Positions 24,973 through 34,132 of a stretch of DNA of 64,000 nucleotides are shown here, one piece after another. The stretch's first letter is position 1. The number at the start of each line of letters is the position of its first letter. Position numbers and translations under genes: made by a program. This stretch comes from Roseibium album (GTDB taxonomy: Bacteria; Pseudomonadota; Alphaproteobacteria; Rhizobiales; Stappiaceae): assembly GCF_001404515.1 (NCBI RefSeq), contig NZ_CXWE01000005.1:496001-560000 (forward strand), written 5' to 3'. Under the pieces are notes generated by a model. It was not told the DNA's origin and ran no database searches. It saw only the letters and a program-made list of their open reading frames with translations.

Positions 24973-27080
24973 CGACCACGAGCTCACAGGAACAGATCGA
25001 TCTGAACCGGCGAAATTCCGGCCTGAAAACCGGGGGTCTGGTCAACCGCTCAATCAGAACCAAGCTGATTGGTGGTACGGTTGTCATCGTTCTGATCATT
25101 GTAAGCCTGCTCACTTTCGTTCTCGCCAGAAGCGCGGCAGACCTGCTGGAAAAGGAATCCAGCAATCAGCTATCGCAACTTCTTGATCAGAGTACGCTCA
25201 TTCTTTCAAGCTTTCTGGAGACAAACGAGGCCAATCTCGTGCTCTGGTCGACTGAGCCTCTGGTTCACTCGGTTGCCAACGATCCGGCTCTGGCCGCAAT
25301 TTTCGCGCTTGGATTGAACGACTATTTCGAGACTCATGTTTCGAACAAACCCTGGATTCGCAATGTCGTGCTCGTCAAGGACGGGACTGTCGTATTTGCA
25401 CAACACGCCAGCGACGATCTTTCGACAGATACGGCGACGCCCGCTTCTGCAAACCTGTCACAATTGCTCGCCGCTCCCGCGGAAGGCCTGTCGGTCATCA
25501 GACTGGCAAGCAATGACGGCGCCGAAGATCGGGCAATTGTAATGAAACGGCCACTTCTGGATGAAGCCGGCCCGAAAGAAAATGCCCACATCGTTCTTTT
25601 GCTCGATCTCGACACGGTTCAGGAAGACCTTTTCGGTCAGATCAAGGCTGGCACCAATGGCTTTCTCACGCTGGCGGTCGAAGAGAGGTCGTCCGCAGGC
25701 CGGTCGCTCTGGGTTCCTCCGAACCGAAACATCGAGGGGCCGGAAAGCATCGAATTTATGCAAGCGCAAAAATTCCAGGGGTTTCCGGCGCGCTCTGGCG
25801 AAGAATATGAGTCTATCGTCGTCGACCATCGCGCACTTGCCGATACGCCCCTGATGATGATCGGAGTCGCCGCAACGCGCGACGTGTTTGAGCCAGTTAC
25901 AAAGCTCGTGCTCATTTCGGTGATTTGCGGTGTTGTCGCAATCTTTGCCGGTGGCGTGAGCCTGTTCTTCTTTTCCGGACGGCTGACTGCACCGATCCGT
26001 GAATTGACCGCCAGGGCTCATAAGTTCGCGTCCAGCCGCCTGGATCCTGCGGTCTCGTCCCCGGCGCTGGAGTCCGGCCAACCGACACCGGCAGAAGCGT
26101 TCGACACCAACGGTCACACCGATTTCGAGGAAATCGACAGCCAGGATGAGGTCGGCGAACTTTCCTCTGTCTTCCGCCTTCTCGACCAAAGAACGCAGGA
26201 ACTGGAGCACGCTAACAGCCTGCTTGGAAAACGGAACCAGGAAATCGACCAGGCAATGCTGGCACTCCAGTCCACGCAGGACGAGCTTGTCACCAACCTG
26301 AGCCGCCTGGAGCGTGAGCTAGCCACTGCCCGAGAGCTTCAGTTGAGCATGGTTCCAAGCGTGTTCCCTCCTCTTTCGTCAACTCAGCCGGTGGACATCT
26401 ATGCGATCATGGAACCGGCTCGAGAGGTCGGAGGCGATCTTTATGATTTCTTCTACGCCGATGACGACACAATCTGCTTTGTTGTCGGAGATGTGTCCGA
26501 CAAAGGCACATCGGCTGCACTCTTCATGGCAAGAACACGCAGCCTCATCAGATACGCGGTCAACCAATGGCGCGAGACCACCGGTCAGGTTCCCGATGCA
26601 TTGAACATCATGGCCTCGGTCAACAAGGAACTGTGCCAAAACAACAAGGCCCGAATGTTTGTGACCTTGTTTCTCGGCTTCCTTGACGTGAAGACCGGAG
26701 TTTTGAAGTGTTCAAACGCTGGCCACATCACCCCTTACCTCATCAGCAAGGGTGGGGTGATCGATCCGGTATCGGACCGGCGCCCGGGCATTCCGCTGGG
26801 TGTCGAACGCAACAGTGCCTATCGCGACGTTACCCGGCAGCTCAAGGAAGGCGACATGGTTTTCCTGTATTCAGACGGCATCCCGGAAGCCATGAACGCC
26901 GAAGGTGTCTTTTTCTCGCAGGAAAAACTTCGCGCGCATCTCAGGGAAGCCCATGCGGACTCGCCCAGGGAGATCATCACTTCCCTTCGTGAGAACGTGT
27001 CTGAATTTGTCGGCGCAACAGACCAGTATGACGATGTGACACTGTTCGCCTTGAGATGGCATCCCGAACAGCTCAACTAG
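24969..27080 (+). CDS. Membrane sensor with SpoIIE/PP2C serine phosphatase domain (RsbU-like)
   Basis: A 703-aa protein. Helix 1 (residues 33-53) and helix 2 (about 313-335) bracket a periplasmic domain of about 260 residues that looks Cache-like. A HAMP-like linker (SGRLTAPIRELTARAHKFA) and a coiled coil (about 400-460, ending ELATARELQLSMVP) lead to the phosphatase. Metal-binding aspartates lie in EVGGDLYDFF (about 484), VGDVSDKGTSAALFM (about 507), YSDGIPEA (about 635) and YDDVTLFAL (about 687). By analogy with RsbU it should dephosphorylate the STAS protein of the cluster. The two solute-binding proteins upstream probably dock on its periplasmic domain (inference). Confidence 0.9.
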   Translation: MTTTSSQEQIDLNRRNSGLKTGGLVNRSIRTKLIGGTVVIVLIIVSLLTFVLARSAADLLEKESSNQLSQLLDQSTLILSSFLETNEANLVLWSTEPLVHSVANDPALAAIFALGLNDYFETHVSNKPWIRNVVLVKDGTVVFAQHASDDLSTDTATPASANLSQLLAAPAEGLSVIRLASNDGAEDRAIVMKRPLLDEAGPKENAHIVLLLDLDTVQEDLFGQIKAGTNGFLTLAVEERSSAGRSLWVPPNRNIEGPESIEFMQAQKFQGFPARSGEEYESIVVDHRALADTPLMMIGVAATRDVFEPVTKLVLISVICGVVAIFAGGVSLFFFSGRLTAPIRELTARAHKFASSRLDPAVSSPALESGQPTPAEAFDTNGHTDFEEIDSQDEVGELSSVFRLLDQRTQELEHANSLLGKRNQEIDQAMLALQSTQDELVTNLSRLERELATARELQLSMVPSVFPPLSSTQPVDIYAIMEPAREVGGDLYDFFYADDDTICFVVGDVSDKGTSAALFMARTRSLIRYAVNQWRETTGQVPDALNIMASVNKELCQNNKARMFVTLFLGFLDVKTGVLKCSNAGHITPYLISKGGVIDPVSDRRPGIPLGVERNSAYRDVTRQLKEGDMVFLYSDGIPEAMNAEGVFFSQEKLRAHLREAHADSPREIITSLRENVSEFVGATDQYDDVTLFALRWHPEQLN

Positions 27081-27101
27081 AGCCTTTTGAACGATGGAGC
27101 A

Positions 27102-28739
27102 TCAGCCAACCTCACGGTCCTTGTTGTCTTCTTGTGTAAATTCACTCAGAAGCATGAAAAACCGCTGGCACAGGTTGGTAACCTTGAGAAGGTTCAATTT
27201 GGATTCCGCATTCAGATGATCATCGGCTGTCAAATAGGCGCTTCGAATGCGCTGCATGGAATCACCCCGGTCACCCGCGATCTTTCCCAGCCGTTTTTGA
27301 TCCGATGGACGACCATCAACAACGGCCCCTTCGAGCGTTAGCACGACCGTGTCAAGCGCTTCGATAACATTCTGGTTGAACCGGTTCATGGACCCGAGCC
27401 CCGGGCCGGAACGGATCGCCTGGGCAAGCTGATGAAGCGTGTCTTCCACGCCCAGCAGAAGTCTTTGCCGGTTCAGCGCCGCATTCAACCGGTCATACAA
27501 TTCGTGATCATGATCGGTTTCGCCGAACTCATCCAGAAATCCGTCTATTTCTTTCGCCAGAGCCTGAAACGAATTGTGGAGTGCCGTCAGTTCCGAACCG
27601 CCGTTCTTGTCGTCGTCCCTGAGATGTTCGAAATATTTGGTAAAAAACTTGACCAACCGATTTTGTTCCAGGTCGACCAGGTCCAATGCGGTCTCCGGAT
27701 CAACAAGTGCCTGGTCGTGAATGTAATGAAGCCGGGAATTGTCTTCAGATGCAGTCGCCGGAAAAAGCCATTCCCCAAGACGGCTGAGTGGAGAATTCAG
27801 AGCGAAGACGATCACTGCACCGGTCAGGTTGAACAGCAGATAAACATAGGCCATTTGCTGTTCCAGGCCGCCAGGAAACAGGCCCATGATACCCTTCACC
27901 AGAAAGAGATCGGTGCTTCTTTCAATGTAAAACAATGGAACAAGCACAAGACAGGGAATGATGTTGAACAGGACTTGAAACATGGCGATTTGCATGGGTC
28001 TGCCGCGCAGGTTCCATGACAGTGCCAGCGTGTTGATCGAGCTGCCGAAATTGGATCCGTAGATCGCCATGATCGTTTGCTCGACACTAAAGACACCTGC
28101 CCCCGCAAGGGCAATTGCCAGAATACTGATCGCAGTGGAGGTCTGCGCCAGAAACGTCAACCCGGCCGCAGCCACAAATACCAGCAAAAAGGAGTCCTTG
28201 ACGCGTTCAAGAACCTGCGCAGCCCAGGGTTGCTGGACCAGCGGCACGGCGCTTTCCTGCAGCGTCGCAATGCCAAGAAACAGAATTCCGAGGCCGAACA
28301 GCGCCGCGATCAGAGGTTGCCAGCGCGACAGCCGTTCGTTTGCGATCGCAAAACCGGTTGCCCCTATCACGAACAGCATCACCAGCTTCATGTTGAGCGT
28401 CGCCAGCAACACCAGCACCGATGCCCCGACATTCGCTCCCGCGATAATCGGCAAGGTCGATCTTATTGTCAGAAGTCCTGCAGTGAGCATCCCGACAAGG
28501 ACAAAGACAAGAACCGACATGCTTTGTGCAATGCCACCGGCAAGAGCACCCCAGCTGAAGGCGATCAGGGGATGCCGGGTCCACCCGACAATGGCGCGCC
28601 TTAATCTGCGCCCGGCGAAACGTTTGAGATTTTCAGTCAGCAGCCAGACGCCAGCGAAAAACAGGCCAAGTCCGCCGACTATGCCGCTCAACAAAACAAA
28701 CAAACTTATTGTCGCCTCCCTGGGACGAAATCGAGCCAC
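27102..28739 (-). CDS. Na/Pi cotransporter family protein with PhoU-like tail
   Basis: A 545-aa membrane protein of the NptA/YjbB type. The first 330 residues hold about nine helices with the two inverted repeat motifs, here GALAGGIAQSMSVLVF and LAQTSTAISILAIALAGAG. The first normally reads T-x-x-x-Q-S-S-S; the Met for Ser change may affect sodium or phosphate binding. Residues about 350-545 are cytoplasmic and helical, like PhoU (EQNRLVKFFTKYFEHLRDDD, then LNRQRLLLGVEDTLHQLAQ). It may import or export phosphate, or act only in signalling. It converges with the sensor phosphatase, 21 bases away. Confidence 0.85.
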   Translation of the reverse strand: MARFRPREATISLFVLLSGIVGGLGLFFAGVWLLTENLKRFAGRRLRRAIVGWTRHPLIAFSWGALAGGIAQSMSVLVFVLVGMLTAGLLTIRSTLPIIAGANVGASVLVLLATLNMKLVMLFVIGATGFAIANERLSRWQPLIAALFGLGILFLGIATLQESAVPLVQQPWAAQVLERVKDSFLLVFVAAAGLTFLAQTSTAISILAIALAGAGVFSVEQTIMAIYGSNFGSSINTLALSWNLRGRPMQIAMFQVLFNIIPCLVLVPLFYIERSTDLFLVKGIMGLFPGGLEQQMAYVYLLFNLTGAVIVFALNSPLSRLGEWLFPATASEDNSRLHYIHDQALVDPETALDLVDLEQNRLVKFFTKYFEHLRDDDKNGGSELTALHNSFQALAKEIDGFLDEFGETDHDHELYDRLNAALNRQRLLLGVEDTLHQLAQAIRSGPGLGSMNRFNQNVIEALDTVVLTLEGAVVDGRPSDQKRLGKIAGDRGDSMQRIRSAYLTADDHLNAESKLNLLKVTNLCQRFFMLLSEFTQEDNKDREVG

Positions 28740-29247
28740 ATTCTTGTCTGGAGCGAACGTTTTTTGTTCGATGCTGACCCGATGAGAACGGATACTAGAA
28801 GGAAACTTCGCTCGATGAAAGCGGTTTCAAGGGCTGGAGAACCTGCGGGAAGCCCAGCCTTGTCGATCACTCGAAACCCATCAATGAATACTTGCTTCGG
28901 CGCTCGCTGTTCGGCATCGAGCCTTTTCGCAACTTGGCATTCGCAACGTCAGGGCTTCAATCACAATTCGGTCGGGAAGTGCGGCGCCACGCACTCTGAC
29001 AGGGTCATGAAAGCGTCGTCTCTGTCATGATCCGATCCTGTTCGGGGGCGTTCGTCCAAATCACACGCCTCCATTTGACCTTCGAATTTGCCTCCGACCA
29101 CTGGGGACCGAAAAGCGCCTTGATGCCCACTTCTTCGCCCCCTACAAAGAGACAAACGGCACGCGCCTTGCTGGTGCAGTGGTGTTCCAAGGCCGGGCGG
29201 CGAGCTTGCTCGTCGCCAAACAATTATAACTTTCAAGGGAGTAAACT
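28740..29247. other. Intergenic region, no gene seen
   Basis: About 508 bases between the divergent Na/Pi-family gene and the TRAP binding-protein gene. Frames of up to 88 codons exist but lack ribosome binding sites and family resemblance. It presumably contains both promoters; I recognise no RNA gene or repeat. Confidence 0.5.
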
Positions 29248-30204
29248 ATGAAAAAAGCAATATTGTCACTTGCGCTCGCAACCACGTTGGCCTTGGGCGC
29301 CGGATACGCGTCAGCGGAAACCCGCATCACCTACAAGTCAGCGAAGTCGACCTCTTCCTACTATCAGATGGCCGTACAGATCGCCGAAGCCATGAAGGCC
29401 GGCTCGGACGGCGACATCATCGTCACGGTCGAGGAAAGCCAGGGCTCGGTTCAAAACGTTATGGAAGCAAGAGCGCGTGGCGGTGACTATGTGTTTACCA
29501 CTCCGCCGGTTCTGGTAAGGCTTGCCCAGGGCGGCAAGGCCATGTTCGAAGGCAAGTCCGATCCCAAGTTCGACGAGATCAGGGCGCTTTTTCCCATCCC
29601 CTCCCTCACGATGCATTTCGTGATGTCCGAAGAAAGCGGCGTCACCGATTTTGCCGGCATGGAAGGCAAGACGATCCTGCTGGGCAAGGGATCTTTCGGT
29701 GCTCGCGAAGGTGAGAAATACCTGAAGCTGTTCGGTCTGGACGGCAAGGTCGACCTGGCGGAAGTCGAGCTTTCCAATGCGGTCGCCGCGCTGAAGAACG
29801 GACAGATCGACGGATTTGTCACTGCCGGATCTTTCCCGGCACCCAATGTGATCGAGGCCGCCGCTTCAACCGGTGTCAACGTCATTTCCTTGAGCGACAA
29901 CCAGATTGCGGAAACCAAACGCACAAAACTGGTTATCCCGGGCGGAACCTATGCTGGGCAGACAGAGGATATCGTCACGACTTCTCTTCCTGTCGTTGCC
30001 TTCACCACTTCCGCGATGAGTGACGATACGGCCTATGAACTTACCAAGACCTATTGGGAGCAAAAAGAAGCCATGGGCGGTGCGGCGCCCTGGTGGAACG
30101 GCGTCGACACGGGCCTGATGAGCAATATAACCGGGAAAATTCACCCCGGTGCAGTCCGGTACTACGAGGAAGCCGGATTTGAGCTGACACCGGACCAACA
30201 GTAA
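29248..30204 (+). CDS. TAXI family TRAP transporter solute-binding subunit
   Basis: A 318-aa periplasmic binding protein. The ATG follows GGGAG, and the signal peptide ends near residue 24 (YASAE). The mature protein begins with ITYKSAKSTSSYYQMAVQIAEAM, close to the TAXI subfamily pattern, and shows GKTILLGKGSFGAREGEKYLK and a late AMGGAAPWWNGVD. TAXI proteins deliver a ligand, in studied cases often glutamate or related acids, to a fused TRAP permease, which is encoded next. The ligand here cannot be deduced. Confidence 0.9.
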   Translation: MKKAILSLALATTLALGAGYASAETRITYKSAKSTSSYYQMAVQIAEAMKAGSDGDIIVTVEESQGSVQNVMEARARGGDYVFTTPPVLVRLAQGGKAMFEGKSDPKFDEIRALFPIPSLTMHFVMSEESGVTDFAGMEGKTILLGKGSFGAREGEKYLKLFGLDGKVDLAEVELSNAVAALKNGQIDGFVTAGSFPAPNVIEAAASTGVNVISLSDNQIAETKRTKLVIPGGTYAGQTEDIVTTSLPVVAFTTSAMSDDTAYELTKTYWEQKEAMGGAAPWWNGVDTGLMSNITGKIHPGAVRYYEEAGFELTPDQQ

Positions 30205-30224
30205 CACTCAACTGAATATCTGGC

Positions 30225-30254
30225 GGTCTCCGTGATTTCACACGCGCGGAGACC
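30225..30254 (+). other. Intra-operon hairpin between TRAP binding protein and permease
   Basis: GGTCTCCG (30225-30232) pairs perfectly with CGGAGACC (30247-30254) around a 14-base loop, with no T-tract after it. Its place between the binding-protein and permease genes suggests 3' stabilisation of the first cistron, which would yield more binding protein than permease. Confidence 0.55.
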
Positions 30255-30341
30255 CGTTGCCCGAGAAAGGTCGTGCTGCCGCCGCCCCGGCAGCGTGACC
30301 GGCGGTATCTTGCGCTGTTTCGAGGCGGGAAGGACTTTGAC

Positions 30342-32102
30342 TTGAGACCCTTGATCATCGCAGCAGCGCTCTGTCTGGTTACATTTCACCTCGCACTTAT
30401 TTTTTCCGGCCTCGTGCCCAATCTTGTCAGCCGTCCGCTTCACCTTGCGCTCGCACTGCCCTGGATACTGCTTGCGGCGCAGCAGGGACTGTTGGCACGG
30501 ACAAGCGGCATCATCCTGACGGTCCTGGGCATCGGTGCGTGCGTCTGGGTAGCCGTGTCGCACGACCGGCTGTCGGACCAGTACGGATTTCTGGAAGGGT
30601 CTTTTCAGCTCGCCATCGCCGTCATCCTGATTGTCGTTGTTCTGGAATCAGCGCGACGGGCCATCGGCTTGCCGTTGCCGCTTGTCGCACTCCTGGCACT
30701 GCTCTACGGATTGTTCGGACAGCATATTCCAGGTGAATTTGGCCATTCCGGCACGCCACTCGCCAGTTTCCTGGGAACACTCACGATCGCAGAGGGTGGC
30801 ATCTGGGGCAGTTTGACCGGTGTTTCGGTCAATGTTGTCGCGATATTTGTCATATTCGGCGCGGTGCTGAATGCCGGAGAGGCAGGTCAGGGCTTTATGA
30901 ACATCGCCTCTGCCGCCGCAGGCAGGTTGAAAGGCGGTGCCGCCAAGGTGTCTGTCCTCTCCTCAGCGCTTTTTGGTTCCATATCGGGCTCGGCCTCGGC
31001 CAATGTGGCGTCCACGGGAGCGATCACGTTGCCGGCAATGACCCGTCTGGGGTATCCAAAGCGCCTCGCGGCTGCCGTTGAAGCAGTCGCATCGTCCGGC
31101 GGGCAGATCATGCCTCCGCTGATGGGTGCCGGCGCCTTCGTCATGGTGGAACTCACCGGCGTTCCCTATACCTCCATCATGGCAGCAGCGCTCCTGCCGG
31201 CCCTCCTCTATTTCGTCGCTGTCTGGATTGGTGTTAACGCCTACGCAAATCATCACGATCTTGCGGGTCTTGCTGAAAAGGACCGTCCATCAGGGCGCGA
31301 TGTGCTCGTCACTTCCTGCTTCTTCATGATCCCTTTCACGGTGTTGCTCATCGGCATGTTCTGGGTTCAGTACACCCCGCAATATTCAGCATCCATGGCA
31401 ATCCTGGCCAGCTTTCTCCTGTTGTTTTTCAACGCAAGGGGTATTGGTACCGGGAAAGAGGGCTTGGCCCGTGTCGAAAGGGCCCTCGTCAACGCCGCGC
31501 GGCAGGTGTCGATGATCGCAGCCATCATAGTTTGCGCATCCATCATCATTGGCGTTCTCTCCATCACCGGTCTTGGCGTCAAGATCACGTCACTGATCCT
31601 TTCCGGTTCAGGAGGACTGCTTTGGCCGTCCCTGTTTCTGACGGCCTTGGCCTGCATGGTGCTTGGGATGGAGGTCCCAACCACCGCCGCCTACGTGATC
31701 TGCGTTTCCGTCGCCGGTCCCGCCCTCATTCAGCTGGGCCTGGAACCCCTGCAGGCCCATCTTTTCGTTTTCTGGTTTGCACTCTTGTCAACGATCACGC
31801 CACCGGTCTGCGGTGCGGTGTTCATCGCCGCCGGAATGATCAACGAAAACTGGCTGAAAGTGGCCTTGACGGCGATGGCCCTGGGGATCGGCCTCTACAT
31901 CATTCCCCTGGCAATGATCGCGAACCCTAGTCTGATCAGGATGGAGGGCGACACCATGGGCGCAATCTTCGCCGCATTGCAAACCGGTCTGGGCCTTGGT
32001 TTGATTTCCTACGCACTTATCGGCTTCAAGAACCCTGCATTACGTATTGTTTCAGGCCTCGCCGGCCTTGCAGTCGTCTTCTGGCGCGTGATGATCGGCT
32101 AA
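30342..32102 (+). CDS. TRAP transporter fused permease (DctQ-DctM type)
   Basis: A membrane protein of about 586 aa combining the small and large TRAP permease subunits. I favour the TTG at 30342 because GGGAAGGA lies seven bases upstream; a GTG at 30273 would add 23 charged residues. The first four helices replace DctQ, and the rest is DctM-like with GSISGSASANVASTGAITLPAM and SSGGQIMPPLMGAGAFVM, signatures of the TRAP 12TM family. ITPPVCGAVFIAAGM lies near the end of the second repeat. Together with the TAXI protein it forms a sodium-driven importer. Confidence 0.9.
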   Translation: MRPLIIAAALCLVTFHLALIFSGLVPNLVSRPLHLALALPWILLAAQQGLLARTSGIILTVLGIGACVWVAVSHDRLSDQYGFLEGSFQLAIAVILIVVVLESARRAIGLPLPLVALLALLYGLFGQHIPGEFGHSGTPLASFLGTLTIAEGGIWGSLTGVSVNVVAIFVIFGAVLNAGEAGQGFMNIASAAAGRLKGGAAKVSVLSSALFGSISGSASANVASTGAITLPAMTRLGYPKRLAAAVEAVASSGGQIMPPLMGAGAFVMVELTGVPYTSIMAAALLPALLYFVAVWIGVNAYANHHDLAGLAEKDRPSGRDVLVTSCFFMIPFTVLLIGMFWVQYTPQYSASMAILASFLLLFFNARGIGTGKEGLARVERALVNAARQVSMIAAIIVCASIIIGVLSITGLGVKITSLILSGSGGLLWPSLFLTALACMVLGMEVPTTAAYVICVSVAGPALIQLGLEPLQAHLFVFWFALLSTITPPVCGAVFIAAGMINENWLKVALTAMALGIGLYIIPLAMIANPSLIRMEGDTMGAIFAALQTGLGLGLISYALIGFKNPALRIVSGLAGLAVVFWRVMIG

Positions 32103-32261
32103 TCTGCTTGTTGCCACGAAGCGCAAGAACACAGCAATTTCGCTGACATTTACCAAAGATAGCCGTCTCCTTTACGTCTCTTGACCAATTCGTAAAGTCA
32201 TTCCCCTTGATGCCCCTTGCCGCGCCCCCTAAAAGGGAACAAACAGCAAGGAGTGGGCGTC

Positions 32262-32555
32262 ATGCTCGGCAAGATGTTCAAATCCCTCTTCGGAGCGTCC
32301 GGAGAAGGTCAGACCAAGAGTGCATCAAAGACCGCGCCGGTCGAACATGAGGGTTTTCAGATCATCGCTGAACCACAGTCCTCGGGCGGTCAATGGCAGG
32401 TTGCCGGGCGCATCGAAAAGCAGGATGGCGAGGAAACAAGGGTTCACCACTTCATTCGCGCAGATGTCATGCCGGGTGAGACCGAGGCGGCCAATGAGAT
32501 GATCCGCAAAGCCAAAATGATGATTGACCAGCAAGGCGATCGAATTTTCGATTGA
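32262..32555 (+). CDS. HlyU family protein
   Basis: A 97-aa protein from the ATG at 32262, preceded by AAGGAG. The sequence MLGKMFKSLFG, then VEHEGFQIIAEPQSSGGQWQ, then GRIEKQDGEETRVHHFIRAD and the closing IDQQGDRIFD matches the small HlyU family named after Vibrio proteins. In alphaproteobacteria it has no proven DNA-binding role. The segment GRIEKQ...HHFIRAD is typical. It precedes pgsA by 128 bases. Confidence 0.75.
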   Translation: MLGKMFKSLFGASGEGQTKSASKTAPVEHEGFQIIAEPQSSGGQWQVAGRIEKQDGEETRVHHFIRADVMPGETEAANEMIRKAKMMIDQQGDRIFD

Positions 32556-32683
32556 AATGGTCGAACCGAATCTGTAACCGAGACAGGTGCGCGACGCGTA
32601 GTGGATGACTGATCGCCTGTCTCCGGCAATGCAATTTCAATTGATTTCGAACATCCGCCAATACCCGCATTCTGAAAGCAGAC

Positions 32684-33256
32684 ATGAAACGAAACGTTGC
32701 TCTAAGCCTGCCCAACCTGTTGACCTATGGTCGTATTCTGGCGGTGCCCGCAGTTGCGGCATGTTTCTATTTTGAGGGAACCACGCCGCGCTGGATTGCG
32801 CTGGGAATGTTCATCGTTGCGGCAATCACGGATTTTTTCGATGGTTATCTCGCACGTGCCTGGCAACAGCAATCCGCGCTTGGACGCATGCTTGATCCCA
32901 TCGCTGACAAACTGCTCGTATCCGTCTGCCTGCTCATGCTGGCGGCCGACGGCACAATTGGCGGTTGGTCGCTTGTCGCCGCAATCATCATCCTTTGCCG
33001 GGAAATACTGGTCTCGGGATTGCGTGAATTTCTGGCAGAACTTCAGGTCAGTGTTCCGGTTACAAAGCTGGCGAAGTGGAAAACGACAGTGCAACTCATC
33101 GCGATTGCGTTTCTGCTTGCCGGGCCCGCCGGCGACACGATCTTCGCGTATACGACGTTGATGGGACTGACGGCGCTTTGGCTCGCAGCCATTCTTACAC
33201 TATATACCGGTTACGACTATTTCCGTGCCGGGATCGGCCATCTCATCACCGAATAA
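32684..33256 (+). CDS. pgsA: CDP-diacylglycerol-glycerol-3-phosphate 3-phosphatidyltransferase
   Basis: A 190-aa inner-membrane enzyme that makes phosphatidylglycerol-phosphate, the first committed step of phosphatidylglycerol and cardiolipin synthesis. The CDP-alcohol phosphotransferase signature D-G-x2-A-R-x8-G-x3-D-x3-D is complete: Asp53, Gly54, Ala57, Arg58, Gly67, Asp71, Asp75. SLPNLLTYGRILAVP is the usual N-terminus, and four to six helices follow. It is followed by moaD 48 bases on; the order pgsA-moaD-moaE is one I recognise from rhizobial genomes. Confidence 0.96.
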   Translation: MKRNVALSLPNLLTYGRILAVPAVAACFYFEGTTPRWIALGMFIVAAITDFFDGYLARAWQQQSALGRMLDPIADKLLVSVCLLMLAADGTIGGWSLVAAIIILCREILVSGLREFLAELQVSVPVTKLAKWKTTVQLIAIAFLLAGPAGDTIFAYTTLMGLTALWLAAILTLYTGYDYFRAGIGHLITE

Positions 33257-33304
33257 GGCACGCTGTGCAGCGTTGCCAGTAAAGCCGTACTATCGGGAGG
33301 TCTC

Positions 33305-33556
33305 ATGAATATTAGGTACTTTGCCTGGGTTCGCGAAAAGGTTGGCATAGAGGAAGAAACCATCGAGCTTCCCTCCAATGTGAAAACTGTCTCTGATCTG
33401 ATCGCACACCTGAAAGACCTCGACGACTATCACGCTTCGGCTTTCGAGGAAGAAGACGCAATTCGTGTTGCACTGGACCAGGAGCATGTCGAACCGGATA
33501 CGGAACTCGGCGCAGCCAGGGAAGTCGCCTTTTTTCCGCCGATGACGGGTGGATGA
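33305..33556 (+). CDS. moaD: Molybdopterin synthase sulfur carrier subunit MoaD
   Basis: An 83-aa ubiquitin-like protein ending in the obligatory Gly-Gly (FFPPMTGG), which becomes a thiocarboxylate and donates sulfur during molybdopterin synthesis. The N-terminus MNIRYFAWVREKVGIEEETI fits MoaD, and the ATG has GGGAGG upstream. Its stop overlaps the start of moaE, as expected for two subunits made in equal amounts. Confidence 0.96.
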   Translation: MNIRYFAWVREKVGIEEETIELPSNVKTVSDLIAHLKDLDDYHASAFEEEDAIRVALDQEHVEPDTELGAAREVAFFPPMTGG

Positions 33557-34020
33557 TGATGCCGGTCACACCAAAGGTGAAAGTTCAAACGGAGGATTTT
33601 GACGCAGGGGCGGAGTCCGGTCTGCTGACCTCGGGCCGCAAGGATGTCGGTGCGCTGGTGAGTTTTACGGGCCTGTGCCGCGACGAGGCCGGTACGCTGA
33701 GTGCCCTGGAGCTGGAGCATTACCCCGGCATGGCAGAGGGCGAACTGACCCGCATCGCGCAACAGGCAATCGCGCGGTGGCCGCTGACCGGTCTGACGGT
33801 CATCCATCGTCACGGCAAGATCCCCCCCGGAGACAATATCGTACTGGTCATAGCGGCGTCCTCCCATCGCCGAGCTGCCTTCGAGGCAGCAGACTTTCTG
33901 ATGGACTACCTGAAGACCCGCGCTCCTTTCTGGAAAAAGGAACACCTGGCTGAAGGCGGCACCGGCACCTGGGTGGACGCCAAGGACGGGGACGACAAGG
34001 ACGCTGCACGCTGGACCTGA
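33553..34020 (+). CDS. moaE: Molybdopterin synthase catalytic subunit MoaE
   Basis: A 155-aa catalytic subunit that converts precursor Z (cPMP) to molybdopterin with MoaD. Typical segments are DVGALVSFTGLCRD, LELEHYPGMAEGEL, HRHGKIPPGDNIVLVIAASSHR and MDYLKTRAPFWKKE, which contains the active-site lysines. Three ATG codons in a row make the exact start uncertain by up to three residues. Confidence 0.96.
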   Translation: MMMPVTPKVKVQTEDFDAGAESGLLTSGRKDVGALVSFTGLCRDEAGTLSALELEHYPGMAEGELTRIAQQAIARWPLTGLTVIHRHGKIPPGDNIVLVIAASSHRRAAFEAADFLMDYLKTRAPFWKKEHLAEGGTGTWVDAKDGDDKDAARWT

Positions 34021-34132
34021 GCGCCCGCAACGCTTAGACTACCCGTCTCCCAAGCTCGCGTACCGCGCCGTTTTTCCTCTATCACTGCTGCGGTCAATCG
34101 ACGGCTCACACCTTTGAACTGGTTCCGGTCCC

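Noticed and set aside
28764..29030. Small frames in the gap before the TAXI gene
   Set aside because: No ribosome binding site, unusual composition and no resemblance to known proteins.
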